Source: Ilyonectria destructans | Taxonomy: Eukaryota > Ascomycota > Sordariomycetes > Hypocreales > Nectriaceae | Direction: 5' to 3' | DNA: 64,000 bases | NCBI GenBank assembly: GCA_020740775.1 | Contig: JAHEWK010000009.1 | Span: 1,798,001 to 1,862,000, forward strand | Shown: piece by piece, positions 45,153 to 56,117 of the stretch | How the letters are laid out: every line of letters begins with the position of its first letter | Position numbering within the stretch: position 1 is the stretch's first letter | Made by a program: the position numbers and the translations under genes | The notes under the pieces: generated by a model | The model's database searches: none | The model's input: the letters and a program-made list of their open reading frames with translations, nothing else | Told to the model about the DNA's origin: nothing

Positions 45153-46666
45153 ATGGCAACTATAACAATGTCAGAGCTGGAAATGGCAACTGCCACAGCA
45201 TCTTCACGACAACAAAACTCCCGGCGAAGGATTATTGACCCAACGCGAAAACCCTTTCACCACGACCGAGTCCTCCCCTGAAGGATCGATAAAAGATGAC
45301 CCCGTCCTCGAAGCATCACGGCTCGCCGACCTCGAAGCCCCCGATGGTGGTCGCGGCTGGGTAGTTGTAGCTGGATGCGCCATCTTGACGTACTGGTTCA
45401 TGGGCACCAGCTACTCGTGGGGTGTCATCCAGAATGCTCTTGTGGAAGATGATGTGGGATCAGCGGCGTCTCTTTCGTTCGTCGGGTCGGTCGCCACAGC
45501 AATGGTCTCTGCAATGGCTCTCATCACGGCTAAGATCAGTGGGCTGCTTGGGTCGCGATATACATGCATGATTGGTGTTGTGATGTTGGGACTTGGTGAG
45601 ATCCTTGCCGGTTTTACGACCCACGCTGTTGGTGGGCTTTTTGCAACGGCTGGGATTATGTTCGGGATAGGGAATGGCCTCTGCTTCATGGCAAGTTCCT
45701 CTGTTTATCTGTTTACTTCTTCGTCGGACTTTCCTACCCATCTTACACTAGCTAACCAACTAATTAGACGGCGTCTGTCGCCCCGGCACAATGGTTCTCC
45801 AAGAAGCGCGGTCTCGCCAACGGGATTGTCTTTGCTGCCGGTGGTTTAGGAGGTGCTGTCACAAGCCTCGCCATGAACTCTCTTGTTGAGGCCGTCGGCC
45901 CTGCATGGACCTTTCGAATTCTTGGGTTTCTCATCATTGGTATCGGCCTGCCCGCTGCCTGGCTCGTGCAAGAGCGTCGGAAAGTTCCCAATAGGTTCCT
46001 CGACTGGAGTCTTTTCCGCAACATCAACTTCGTACTTTTGTTTGTCGGAGGCGCCATCGGCTCGTTTCCCCTTCTGGTACCGCCCTTCTTCATCCCTCTC
46101 TACAGCCGTTCCATCGGGTTGGAGTCGAGGACGGGTGCGTACCTCGTCGCAGGCTTCAACTTTGCATCAGCAATAGGAAGGATCAGCTCAGGGCTATTGA
46201 GTGATAGAATTGGCGCTGTTAACGCATTGTTTTCTGCATTGACGCTGAACGCGCTGACTATCTTGGTCTTGTGGCCTTTTGCCACTTCGATTGGAACGCT
46301 CGTCGCTTTCGTCGTCATCAACGGCATGTCCAGCGGCGCGTTCTTTTCGGCGATGCCCACGACGGTTGGCAACATTTTCGGCTCGACTAGAGTCGCTGCT
46401 GCCATGGGCTTTATTGTCACCGGCTGGGTTGGTGGCTTCATGATGGTTAGTATTTGAGACTACATCCCACGACAGAACACATCTAATTGGACTTGCAGGG
46501 TGCTCCAATTGCTGGATATATGCTTGACGCCTTTGGTGGAAGACAAGCTGGGTCAAAACCTTATCGTCCTGCCATTTTCTGGGCCGGAGCAATGGCTCTG
46601 ACAGCAGCGATAATGATCGGGGTCATGAGAGTCAGGCTCTCTAGAAAGTTGATGGTTAGAGTCTAG
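45153..46666 (+). CDS. MFS transporter, monocarboxylate-porter type, N-terminus frameshifted
   Basis: The body is three exons, 45235-45690 (open from before 45235), 45768-46445 and 46499-46666. It reads GGRGWVVVAGCAILTYWFMG (helix 1), GIMFGIGNGLCFM joined to TASVAPAQWFSKKRGLANGI, GRISSGLLSDRIGAVNALFS and GYMLDAFGG, typical of fungal MCT-like permeases that move carboxylates or metabolites. Intron 1 appears to use a GC donor (ATG|GCAAGT). The start is a problem: ATG 45153 opens MATITMSELEMATATASSRQ, while the transporter frame upstream of 45235 (HDNKTPGEGLLTQRENPF) runs into a TAA with no ATG. The two are one base out of register, with no room for a normal intron, so a 1-bp indel near 45190-45215 or a sequence error is likely. 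Confidence 0.75.
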
Positions 46667-46703
46667 ATAAAATTAAATAGGATCAATTAAGATAGAGTAA
46701 CAC

Positions 46704-47298
46704 CTACGTTACTTGAACTAGCGTCTTGAACCATAATAAGGCTCGAATCCCAAAGCATCTTTCTTGCCCGATAAAAGCCCCCGTAGAGTAAACTGGATCA
46801 TTACAAGAATGGGCATCGGGTTCCCTCCAGCTTTTACTTGTGATTGCAATGTCGTTGACTTTTGGAGCAATGTCTAGTTCAGGAGCTGCAAGCTTGTTGA
46901 GTCTCTCTATCTTGGCGGCATCCTCACGCATCCGAGCACGGTTGCACGCTCGCGCCGACTGGGCCTTATCATTTCTGGATATTCGCGTCTCCTCTTTAAG
47001 CCTGAACCATCCGGGTACTCTCTCCTTGCAAATCCAAGGTAGCATCATCAGAATCGACTAACCTGATTGAGGGTCCCGCATCCCCTTTTTCATTCAAGTT
47101 GAGATTCTCCTTGCCGAGATTTACCAAGTCGGCATCGTCGTAGCCAAAGGAGCTGTCCATGTCGGTGTCCAAGTTTTCGTTGTCGCCCACGAGGCTTTCA
47201 AATTCTTTCTTGAAGGTATTGTCGCGAGCATACCACGCCTCCAGGCGCTTCATGACGAAATCGCGATGCTGGTGGATGGCATAGTCATGGATCAGGTT
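46704..47298 (-). CDS. Hypothetical protein, 5' end uncertain
   Basis: A minus-strand frame from the acceptor near 47298 (CGNLIHDYAIHQHRDFVMKR) runs through LEAWYARDNTFKKEFESLVG to 47063. It joins across a 61-nt intron (GTTAGT...TTCAG) to 47001-46704, giving GPSIRLKEETRISRNDKAQS and a basic helical stretch RACNRARMREDAAKIERL. The clean phase at that junction supports a real gene. A further frame at 47371-47577 (KKYPLAFTALKRQNSSYSSP) may be the first exon, but I could not join it in phase. No domain recognised. Confidence 0.45.
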
Positions 47299-47734
47299 AC
47301 CGCATGGCTGGAAACGGGAGTGTCAAGATACAATCGGCTCGGTGATTCTTCCAGAATTTGGCTTTCAGTTTTACAAAGGAAGTTTTAGTATACTGTCATT
47401 CTCATCAAGCCGGTCTAGGATTGGAGACATAGTTGCTGGGGATGAGTATGATGAATTCTGCCGCTTAAGTGCCGTGAATGCAAGAGGATATTTCTTCCTG
47501 TTCCAGTGCGTCTCAACATGCTCGTGAGGAGAAGAATCAAACTCGTAGGTTGAATATTGTCCGTCAAAGTGCTTCAAAAAACATACTCATGATTATCCTT
47601 GCCTACCTGATGTTTCTAATCGCTCCATACCGCAAAGCACACCTTATTAACGCTGCTGACACTAAAAAATTGACAAGAACCGATTCAGGTAGTAATAATA
47701 ACCAATCGAATTGCCATTATCCAAGAGAATTTTA

Positions 47735-48850
47735 TCACCAGACCAGAGTTCCACGTGTAAGGTGTCCTGTAGTGTTCTCCAAAGGCATGTATCCGAACAT
47801 GTCTTTAAAATCGTTCACACATCGACGCCGAGTTGGCATGTGGTTTGTACCCGTGCTGATACCTACCTGAGGGTGCGCATTGAACGGCATAAACTCCCCC
47901 GTTGCCTGCATAGGACCGGTACACGATAACATTTGAGCAATGTAGTTAAAAGCAATATCATCGCAGTTGAATACGCCGTCAATGTAATTCCGGATTTGCC
48001 TCATCAATGGGTCATCCGAGGAGAAGTAGTCGAGGTAGGAGATGTGCGTGAAGAGCAGACCAGTAAGCATCAGGTTATAGTAGCCCCGATCAGCACAATT
48101 GTGCGTCACCAAACGCTGTTGCTCGCCCATGACGACACAACGGGAGTACGCGCCAACGATCTGGTATTGGCCTTGCTTCCGCCAAGCTTGGAATGCAAAT
48201 TCCATGTCTAGAAGCTCGTAGTGGAGGTCATCATCATGGAGGAGCACGGCCTTGGTCTGATAATCCGGGTATGGGATAAACTTCATGTTCATGCTGTTGC
48301 GTGGGGTTGCAATGTATCGCACCGAGACGTTGTGGGCGGATACATAATTCATCGGTGGCTCCACGTCCTGATTATTCCATACTATCAGGATTTCGTGCAA
48401 TGATGGAACCATTTCACTGGTGAGGAATTCTAGGGTATCCTTGAGGATATCCGGCCGATTGTATGTCAAGATTGTAATTCTGCCAGAACAGTCACATCAG
48501 TACAAGCTCAGTCTATGACGGCCGACCCGCAAAGTGTGAACGCACGTGAATTTATCATCCATCAGGTGTCGATATTTCGCCTCTGCGGCGTTCCATATTT
48601 CTGGCGATGCAACCCGTTTCCGCTCCGGCCCACATTCTGGAAGATTGATCAATGATGATCCATCCTCCTTTGATGCGAGCCATGAGACGGCCAGCGGTGG
48701 CACATCGGGGTTGTTTGACGTGAGGAGGAATAGAGTAAGGCATAAAACAGTAATCGCAAGGATGATGGTGGTTAGTCTCCTTGAGAGCCGCAGTGGCAGA
48801 CTGGCAACCGATCCTAGCGTCATTATGGTGGACTTTTCGTTGAGGTTCAT
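47735..48850 (-). CDS. GT64 (exostosin-like) glycosyltransferase, type II membrane protein
   Basis: Minus-strand exons 48850-48546 and 48479-47735 give 349 aa. The 66-nt intron joins MDDKFT to ITILTYNRPDILKDTLEF. A short cytosolic tail precedes one membrane anchor (LTTIILAITVLCLTLFLL), so the enzyme should face the Golgi lumen. The GT64 fold is marked by LHEILIVWNNQD, the metal-binding VLLHDDDLHYE (DXD-like), QYQIVGAYSR, GLLFTHISYLDYF, NCDDIAFNYIAQML and HPQVGISTGTNHMPTRRRCV. GT64 enzymes transfer N-acetylhexosamine or related sugars from UDP-sugar donors; in fungi the acceptors are mostly unknown. It ends at TGA 47735. Confidence 0.85.
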
Positions 48851-49857
48851 TTTCAACAGTGGTGAGCGTCCGCGGCCCGTGGAAATTTGCGTGGTCGCTG
48901 GCTGGATTCTATATTCGCTCCACACGCGTCGCGCCACCTCCCCTTAATAAATCACCCACAAAGGCAAAGCATATAGTGCCGCTTTAGATACGCGACGCCC
49001 CTAACCTTTTCCGGGCGCCGCCGAACTCCACCTGGATGTGATCGACGTAGACACAGCGTTCACCACGTGGTTGTGAGCTCAATGCAGATGTTTGTAGTAT
49101 TGGAGTATTAGGTGGCGCTGATGCAGGTCTCAACACCATTATTCAACTAGATGTATAACTTCAGTTGCCGTGCTAGATGCTGACTGCGCTTGAAGAGATA
49201 TTCATGTGTCATCCACAGGTCAAAAGGGAGGAAGCAGCTTCAAAATCCCCCTGATTCACGATGGCCCACGCTAATGAACTTGGCTTCGGAAGCCGGCTCA
49301 GACTATTGGTATTTAGCGGCCAAGCTTTCCACGTTGAGTGCTAGCCAGGCACTACTCCGAAGCCTCTGCACAGAAGACCAATAGCCGTTGGGTACGCCCA
49401 CTTCGAGTCCGAGAGCTCACCAATTACCTGCTGCATGAGTGAGGAGCAGGAATGATTAGCGCAGCCTCGTTTAAGGGGCAGCTTTTCAGCACACATCGTA
49501 CATAACGATGGTCAGGTAAAAATGGACTATTGGCATGTACATGTCGAGATGAAATTAATATCCCCACTTGAACAAGCAAAACATAACGCTTAGCCACTCA
49601 AGATCAGGGGCTCTCGCCACAAAGGGGCGCGGGGCGCTGCTTTTTGCGGAATGCCATGTTTCGTGGCGTTCACCACGTCGGTGCATTCCATGGCCTCTCA
49701 ACCAATTTTTCTAACCCCCTTGGATCGCCATCACAGTCCTTCTCCATCACTCTTCACCTTTGATGATTCAATTAAATATTACATTCGACAACGGTACTTG
49801 AATCAATTTTAGCGGATTGCCCCTTCTTTCGAAGTGATCTCTATATCGCGATTCAGC
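48851..49857. promoter_or_regulatory. Divergent promoter region of GT64 and TPT genes
   Basis: About 1 kb between divergent starts. Two CACCACGTSG words lie near 49060 (caccacgtgg) and 49671 (caccacgtcgg). No gene seen. Confidence 0.45.
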
Positions 49858-51239
49858 ATGGCGCAACCCGAGCTACCCGTTGCGGCGGGCTCGATGCCGT
49901 CGCGTCAAGCATCGTCACTCAAGACAGGACTTTACATGGTGTTCGTGAACACCGCTGAGAGCGACTCCATGGATCTCCACTGACCAGAAATTCAGGGCCT
50001 GGATTGTAACGTCAAACTTCACGATTCTAGTTAACAAATGGTTAATCAATGAAGCTGGATTTGGTAAGTACCGCCCACTGGTTGGGTTTCTTGGCTCTGG
50101 CGCTAACAATTACTTTCAGGATATCGTACGTTCACGGAACCTAGCCATGATCATTCGTTTCTAACTACTATGCTTAGCTATTCTTCTAACATGCTGGCAC
50201 CTCACTTTCGCGTCCATAGTCACGCAGGTGTTAGCCCGCACAACCAACCTTCTCCGGAGTCGTCGAAATCTGCCCGTCAACGGCAGATTCTTCACGCGAA
50301 CCATCCTACCAATCGGCTTCGTATCATCAGGTTCTCTTGTTTGCACCAACTTCGTTTACTTCTACCTGTCAGTCGCCTTCCTACAGATGGTCAAGGCTTC
50401 AACACCAGTTGTCGTACTCCTCGTGTCATGGCTCTGGGGAATCGCGAACCCCTCCGTGGGCGACATCGGCAACATTTTAGTCATCGTCGCTGGTGTCACA
50501 TTGGCTAGTATTGGCGAAATCCAATTTTCCTGGATTGGATTGGCCTTTCAGATGGTCGGCATCGTGTTCGAGGCTGTGAGAGTTGTCCTCTTGCAGGTGC
50601 TTGTCAGCGGCGAGGGCTTGAACATGGATCCTTTGGTCGGTCTGTATTACTACGCTCCGATCTGTGCAGCAATCAACTTTCTTGTTGCCTGTGTGATCGA
50701 AATCCCGAAATTCACTGTGGACGGCATGTCCCAGTCTGCATTCTTTATGCTCTTCATCAGCGCCCCGGTTGCATTCATGCTAAATCTCACGAGCATGGCC
50801 TTGGTGAGTCACATTTCTGGTTCCTGTATTGACATTGAGAAAGAAGGAAACTTGTTACTAACAAACATCACAGATTGGACAAACCTCTGCTGTTGTCATG
50901 TCTCTCGCCGCCATTTTCAAGAACATTCTACTTGTTGTTTGCTCCGTCATCATCTGGCATACAACTATTTCATTCATGCAACTGACAGGCTACGGAATTG
51001 GGCTTGCGGGCCTCATGTACTATTCCTTTGGGTATGATAAGTTGATGGAAGGCTGTCGCCTCAGCGTAGCTTGGGTTTTCTCGTTTACGAAATTCTCATC
51101 CGATGAGAAGCACAAGATTTCACCAACGGTGCAGCGATGCTTGATTCTGGGATCGATATGTCTTCTCAGTGGTTGTCTTTTCGTGAGCTATCAAAAGGGT
51201 ATGGCCAATTCATTGATAACTTGGCTTTGGTCAACTTGA
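49858..51239 (+). CDS. TPT/DMT-family nucleotide-sugar or triose-phosphate transporter
   Basis: Five exons, 49858-49940, 49996-50063, 50120-50125, 50178-50803 and 50874-51239, give 382 aa. Splicing gives LYMVAWIVTSNFTILVNKWL, INEAGFGYPILLTCWHLTFA, SVAFLQMVKASTPVVVLLVS and SMALIGQTSAVVMSLAAIFK, the TPT signature. Ten helices are expected, in Golgi, ER or organelle membrane. Exon 3 is only six nt (GATATC). Without it the protein would read GFAILLTCWH instead of GFGYPILLTCWH, and the YPI form is the family norm, so I favour the microexon. It is divergent from the GT64 gene, and a sugar-nucleotide carrier would suit that neighbour (inference). Confidence 0.88.
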
Positions 51240-51848
51240 GAAGTTTCTAGGCGTCTGGAGATTAGCAAAAATAGACATCAAGGATCCATTTCCATTCAAA
51301 ATACGTTCAATCATATTTCCCTGCCGCATCTTGATCGAAACCCCAGGCCTCCGAGCGAGTAGGACCAGCCACAGCTCAGGCCATGTGGATAGAAGTTAGG
51401 GATTCCAAGACCCCGCTAAGCCGGACAGTACATGAAATGGAACAGCGTTGCGACTTAAACACGCCACCATATATAGGCCAATGAAACATGTAAAGAAAGG
51501 CTAAAACAGCTTCATTGAGAGAAGAAATTTTTTACTCCTTTAGATCGTTCTGAGTTACTGGTTTACTCCACCATTGGGATTGATGGTTGTGCCTGGAATA
51601 TAACCTTTCTGCATCGTGCGCCCTCAAGCTCCAAGAATGGCGCATGTGACAGTTCAATGAACAAGCGGAAGATATCCTTTCGATGAGAATGCGTGTACTA
51701 GAAAGGCCGGGTTGCTTCATACAAGAGTAGAGAATTTTCTTATCTTTGCGTAGCGTCATAATCGATCGCACTGGTTTCAAATAAACACGCATCTTGAATA
51801 TTAAGTGACACATGTCCTTCCTTCATTTGGTCCCGAGGGTTTACCTTG
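51240..51848. other. Intergenic between convergent genes
   Basis: 609 bp of 3' flanks. A 93-codon minus frame at 51532-51813 is not credible. Confidence 0.45.
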
Positions 51849-53846
51849 TCAGCAAAGACATAACTCCTTCCAGGACCTTTCCAATTCTTCGTAACTTACC
51901 CTGCCTCCGCAATTTTCACCATACAAGTACGAAAGTTGGCAAAACCCAATTCGAAAAAACTTCCCCGGGCTTATTTCGGAAACAATCATCATCCAACGCG
52001 AGCTAAAAGCCCCCTCCCCCTCAAGCAGCTGGACGGCCAAACATTGCCCGAGCTCTGGTATTGTCGAATAATCTGTGGTTGGGGTAAAGCTAGAGCGTAC
52101 CGATATTCCCTGTACGCTCTTGACCTTGAGAAAGCCCTCGAATCTGTCCCTTGATTCGCTATATTCTGGGCCTGCCGTTAGCTGGCACGCTATCACCCAC
52201 GCTGATAGATGGATGATGTCCGATACGGGTTGGATGAGATCGTCATATGTCGCGAAATATTCATCAAGACCAACCAAACTCCCGTCTTGCAACTGAACCC
52301 AGACCTTTGTGTCCATCTGACTGTTGCTTACCCTCCAGTAAAATTCGTTCAAACCCCACTTGACACACCCACTCCAGCCTGTCCAAGACCAACTTGGAAA
52401 GCCTCGTCGTCGTTCTCCAAGCTCCTTGGTAGCCCAACAGAGACCAACACAGAACCCTACTGTAGGGGACCACCGATATGCATCGTAAATCTCCTGTGCT
52501 TTGTGCGTTTTGTAGCGTCCTATATCTGTTGGTTTTGGGGGTCGCCCGATGATCGGAACACCCCAACAATGGCGTAGCTTCCGAGAGCTCTTCTCCAAGG
52601 CTCGCAACACCCCCGAGAAAGCTTTTAAGGCATCCGCAGGGTCACTTAGGCGTTTTTGGCTGTAGGCTTCAATCCGCTCTACAACCTCCCACTCTATCCG
52701 CCCGAGCTGACGCGGGAATATTCCCAGGTTGACTCCTTCGCAATATGAAGCCTTGAAACGGCTTCTGTCTTGAATGTGCATGGCTGATAGAGGAAAGTTG
52801 AGCGCCTCTCGGCAGTACATCCCGCAGCACTCAAAGTAAACCTGCAGATCCGTGAATGCTAGCCGTCTTCTCGACAGAAGCCCTTCCTGATAGGTCCAGG
52901 CACGTGTGTTCCACGTTGATACCGCAATGAACGCAGCAGGATCTGGCATTGACGATACCAGAAGATGATTCCCTATTCTTGCACTAGGTTGACGTATCCA
53001 TCTGCGGCTGACCCCTGGAAGGCCATGTCCAGGATCCTCGCCTGCAGCTGCGATAATGGTCAACTGAGCGTTGTTGTAGATGAGATCCATTTTCGGAACT
53101 TGTTCATCAACCTCTTCTTGAATTTGTTGATTTATGCAGTATCTGTCAATCCATATGTATTGAAACCCGAGGGTCAAGGTCGCCGTAATGGCATCTCTCA
53201 TCGTTCTCGGTACCTCCTTGGGCAATTGAGTCGTGGCCAATCGAGTCGTGGCTGGCATAGCGAGAGGCCCGTCTCCCCAGACGTAACTGAGCGCCACATA
53301 TTGCTGCCCACGTGCAGGAATGATCTCGCCGGTTTTGCAGTCTATGAGCTTGAACGACGCTATCGCGTCCAGCCCAGCTCGATCACCAGCCGCGTCGCAG
53401 GTCTTCGTGTGATGCTTCGCACAGTACTGAAGCCAGTTTTTGACGAGCGAGAAATCGAGATGAGATCCTAGAATGCGGATTGTTTCTTCGCCCTTTGTTT
53501 GGGGAACGAGGTACGGCATCCAACTGTAGGGCGCTGGTACTAAAGATAGCAAGTGCGTGTTAATGGATCCCCATCCTCTAACCATCCGACGGCTAGAATA
53601 CGATCGCAGCATAGAGGTCCGTGGCATTTTGTCCTTTGGGCGGAAAAACGTTTCCATCATGAGCTGGCATAAAATACAGGACTTGATTGTGTCCTTGTCG
53701 ACAGGCGTATTCCAACCTGGTACTTCATTTCCCCGGTGCGTGAGATGGCTTTTGCGGAACACAACGTCAAGATTGATTCTCCGGCAACGACGACACAGCC
53801 TTTGCCCTGATGAACGGGTAATGATTTTGCTTTCGGATGTTGCCAT
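51849..53846 (-). CDS. HET-domain protein
   Basis: Single exon, 665 aa. The N-terminus has a CXXC-like LCRRCRRINLDV and SCILCQLMM, often seen before HET domains. The HET domain spans about residues 180-340: YVALSYVWGDG, GFQYIWIDRYCINQQ, DLIYNNAQLTIIAAAGEDPG with HGLPGVS, and TWNTRAWTYQEGLLSRRRLA plus FTDLQVYFEC. The C-terminal half has WGVPIIG, FCVGLCWATK and RGFPSWSWTGWSGCVKWGL, the usual tail of this subfamily. Likely role: non-self recognition leading to cell death on hyphal fusion. It is intact. A weak signal DLVV-like repeat domain is absent. Confidence 0.9.
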   Translation of the reverse strand: MATSESKIITRSSGQRLCRRCRRINLDVVFRKSHLTHRGNEVPGWNTPVDKDTIKSCILCQLMMETFFRPKDKMPRTSMLRSYSSRRMVRGWGSINTHLLSLVPAPYSWMPYLVPQTKGEETIRILGSHLDFSLVKNWLQYCAKHHTKTCDAAGDRAGLDAIASFKLIDCKTGEIIPARGQQYVALSYVWGDGPLAMPATTRLATTQLPKEVPRTMRDAITATLTLGFQYIWIDRYCINQQIQEEVDEQVPKMDLIYNNAQLTIIAAAGEDPGHGLPGVSRRWIRQPSARIGNHLLVSSMPDPAAFIAVSTWNTRAWTYQEGLLSRRRLAFTDLQVYFECCGMYCREALNFPLSAMHIQDRSRFKASYCEGVNLGIFPRQLGRIEWEVVERIEAYSQKRLSDPADALKAFSGVLRALEKSSRKLRHCWGVPIIGRPPKPTDIGRYKTHKAQEIYDAYRWSPTVGFCVGLCWATKELGERRRGFPSWSWTGWSGCVKWGLNEFYWRVSNSQMDTKVWVQLQDGSLVGLDEYFATYDDLIQPVSDIIHLSAWVIACQLTAGPEYSESRDRFEGFLKVKSVQGISVRSSFTPTTDYSTIPELGQCLAVQLLEGEGAFSSRWMMIVSEISPGKFFRIGFCQLSYLYGENCGGRVSYEELERSWKELCLC

Positions 53847-54974
53847 TGTCGGTGGTGCCTTCAGTGTTGTGTCAAAACTGGTTTCTGTTCGATCATGACG
53901 CCCTTGATCGGTGGGATGCCATCAATTAAATAATTTCCAACCGGGCGATAAATATTTTCCCTCCTCATGTTGCTAGACGTGGCGACCAATGTATTGGCCG
54001 ACATAAGTAAAACAACACAGCCACTTAATAAGGCACACAGGGTAATTTCGGCGGCTACATAATGTCGCCTATTCGTAAGAAGGCGATGGGCGCCGTACAA
54101 GGCCGCAAAGCCGGTCAGCCCCCAACGATACCCGAGTCGAGGAATGAGGGGCACTCGGTAGTTGCGAGACGGGTGGGTTATTGAAGAGCAAAGAATTGCT
54201 CTTATATTCAGAGGCAATTGGTAAAATCCCAAACATATTTTCTACATATTTATTCGGTGAGTCTCACACATATTTTGTCCAGGAGAACAATACAACAACA
54301 GAAATAGCCACGTTTCCAGCGTCTGCCGTGTGTACTTTTTTTTACAATTCCCAAGCCAGGCCGTTTTTGAGACCCTCTAGTACGAAGCGAGAGCCTCGTT
54401 GGTTTCAGCTCAAGAACTACTTGGCAAATGGTCTGTATTTATTTTGGTCGCCACCAAAGCGGCCGCCCACCAAAAAGGCCGCCCGCTCCGGCCAAGATAC
54501 GAGATGCGCTGGCGCACGAGGCTAAAACCATTCAACGGCTTTGCGCATTCTCTGCAATCGCATTTCCAATCGTCAGGAACGGAAAGGCATAAACCCTTCC
54601 AGAGTGCTATTGCTCATTGTCATCCCAGATATCGAGGTTTTGCCATTGCATCATGCAAAAACGTAGCACCACCACGAAATTGCATTAGTACGGTACATTC
54701 TATAGCACCTAGGCCTTCTTCCAGCTCAACACCAGAAATGCCGTATCCTATATCTAACGCTGGGCGTGTATGGCCATCGTCGGTGAGCGCCGAGGATAAG
54801 ATGCCGAGTAACTGGACTTTAGGAAGAACACGGTGGCAAGAAGAATATGGAATCTTGCATGCACACACAAGCTGGCACAGAATGAAGTACAGTTGGCTCA
54901 AACATATTTTGAAACTAGGCTATGCAATTTAGGACTCCTACCAGACCCAAGGTGTTGACTACACCATCTCCATT
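53847..54974. other. 1.1-kb stretch with unrecognised frames
   Basis: Minus frames at 53861-54232 (hydrophobic, GFAALYGAHRLLTNRR...) and 54620-54901 could be remnants, and a plus frame at 54399-54932 overlaps the latter. None has an ATG plus family support, so no gene is called. Confidence 0.4.
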
Positions 54975-56117
54975 TTAAATAAGTCGCAGAGTGCCGTTGT
55001 CATTCTTGATTCTCTCATCCAAGACAATTGAGCTTCTCACCCACTCTCCGTCCTCACGACGTAGCTCAGCCTCGAGCTTCGACCCGCCGTCGACAAGACG
55101 GACACGTCGGGCAGACGACCCAAAGTTACCTCCGCCGCCGCTGTGGCTACCGCCTCCACCAGGGACCTGGAGGACCTGGCCCGGGTAGATCAGGTCGGGG
55201 TTGTTGATGCCGTTGTGGCGAGCGATCTCCTCAAACGAGCACCCGAAGTTGGCCGCGATGCTGCGGAGCGTGTCGCCCTGCTGGACCGTGACGGTGCTGG
55301 GGCGGTTGTGTCCGTGGCCTCCGCCAGACGACCAGCGGAAGCTGCCGTTGTCGTTCTCGAGAATGTGGTTCAGGCTGATGGTGCTGGACTGGTGGGACCC
55401 GTCGTGTCGCTCGCACGATGCACGGAGGTTGTAGTCGCCGCGGTCGTCCAGGTCAATGTCGCGGGAAGTGGCGGTGAAGTGGCCGGCATAGTGGCCGCCG
55501 CCGCCGCGTGAGCGAGAGTCGCGGCGACGACGATGCGACGAGCGGCTAGAGCGGCTGCTAGAGCGACTGCGAGAGCGACTGCGAGAGCGACTGTTGCGGC
55601 GGCGGTGAGGGCGGTCGTAGTCATCGTCTCTGCGCTTCTCCTCGTCCTTCCTCCGCTTCTCCTCTTCCTTCTTGTCGTCTCGGTCGTCCTTCCAGTCGGA
55701 CGCCGCATCCTGCATCTTGTGGCCGGCAAAGGCACCGGCAAGAGCACCGACGACGGCACTCGTCTTGCTGTGGCCCGTCGCCTTGCCGCCGAGTTTGGCT
55801 CCGCCGAAGCCTCCGGCCGCGGCGCCGGCGAGTGCGCCCATTACGCCGCGCTCGCCGTCGGGACCATCGTTGTCGTCACGGCGGTCCCGGTGATCTTCCC
55901 GGCGATCGTCACGTCTGTCATCCCGCCGGTCGTCACCCCGGGGAGGGTAGCCTTGGGGGTTCTGGCCGTACTGCGAGCCTTGGTGCTGCTGATATCCGCC
56001 TGGGGCATCATTGTAATAGTCGCCTGCGAGCCCCGCACCACCCGGCGAGTTGTCTTCTTGGGGACGTTGGTAGTCTCCCTGACGCCCGTAGTCATTGCCG
56101 TAGTTGTGTCCGCTCAT
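54975..56117 (-). CDS. CVNH-LysM protein (cyanovirin-N homology split by LysM)
   Basis: Single exon, 380 aa. Residues 1-90 are rich in Gly/Tyr/Gln and then RDD repeats. Residues 91-135 form a glycine-zipper-like pair (VMGALAGAAAGGFGG, VVGALAGAFAGH). Residues 140-206 are highly charged and end in an RS-repeat run. The CVNH half (213-263: FTATSRDIDLDDRGDYNLRA, LNHILENDNGSFRW) is followed by a LysM (275-319: VTVQQGDTLRSIAANFGCSF, INNPDLIYPGQVLQVP) and the second CVNH half (335-380: VRLVDGGSKLEAELRREDGE, LDERIKNDNGTLRLI). This is the type III CVNH-LysM order known from filamentous ascomycetes; CVNH binds mannose glycans and LysM binds GlcNAc polymers. There is no signal peptide, so it is cytosolic unless exported unconventionally. 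Confidence 0.92.
   Translation of the reverse strand: MSGHNYGNDYGRQGDYQRPQEDNSPGGAGLAGDYYNDAPGGYQQHQGSQYGQNPQGYPPRGDDRRDDRRDDRREDHRDRRDDNDGPDGERGVMGALAGAAAGGFGGAKLGGKATGHSKTSAVVGALAGAFAGHKMQDAASDWKDDRDDKKEEEKRRKDEEKRRDDDYDRPHRRRNSRSRSRSRSRSSSRSSRSSHRRRRDSRSRGGGGHYAGHFTATSRDIDLDDRGDYNLRASCERHDGSHQSSTISLNHILENDNGSFRWSSGGGHGHNRPSTVTVQQGDTLRSIAANFGCSFEEIARHNGINNPDLIYPGQVLQVPGGGGSHSGGGGNFGSSARRVRLVDGGSKLEAELRREDGEWVRSSIVLDERIKNDNGTLRLI

Noticed and set aside
54399..54932. 177-codon plus frame between HET and CVNH-LysM genes
   Set aside because: No domain, overlaps an equally open minus frame, and has no splice or promoter support.
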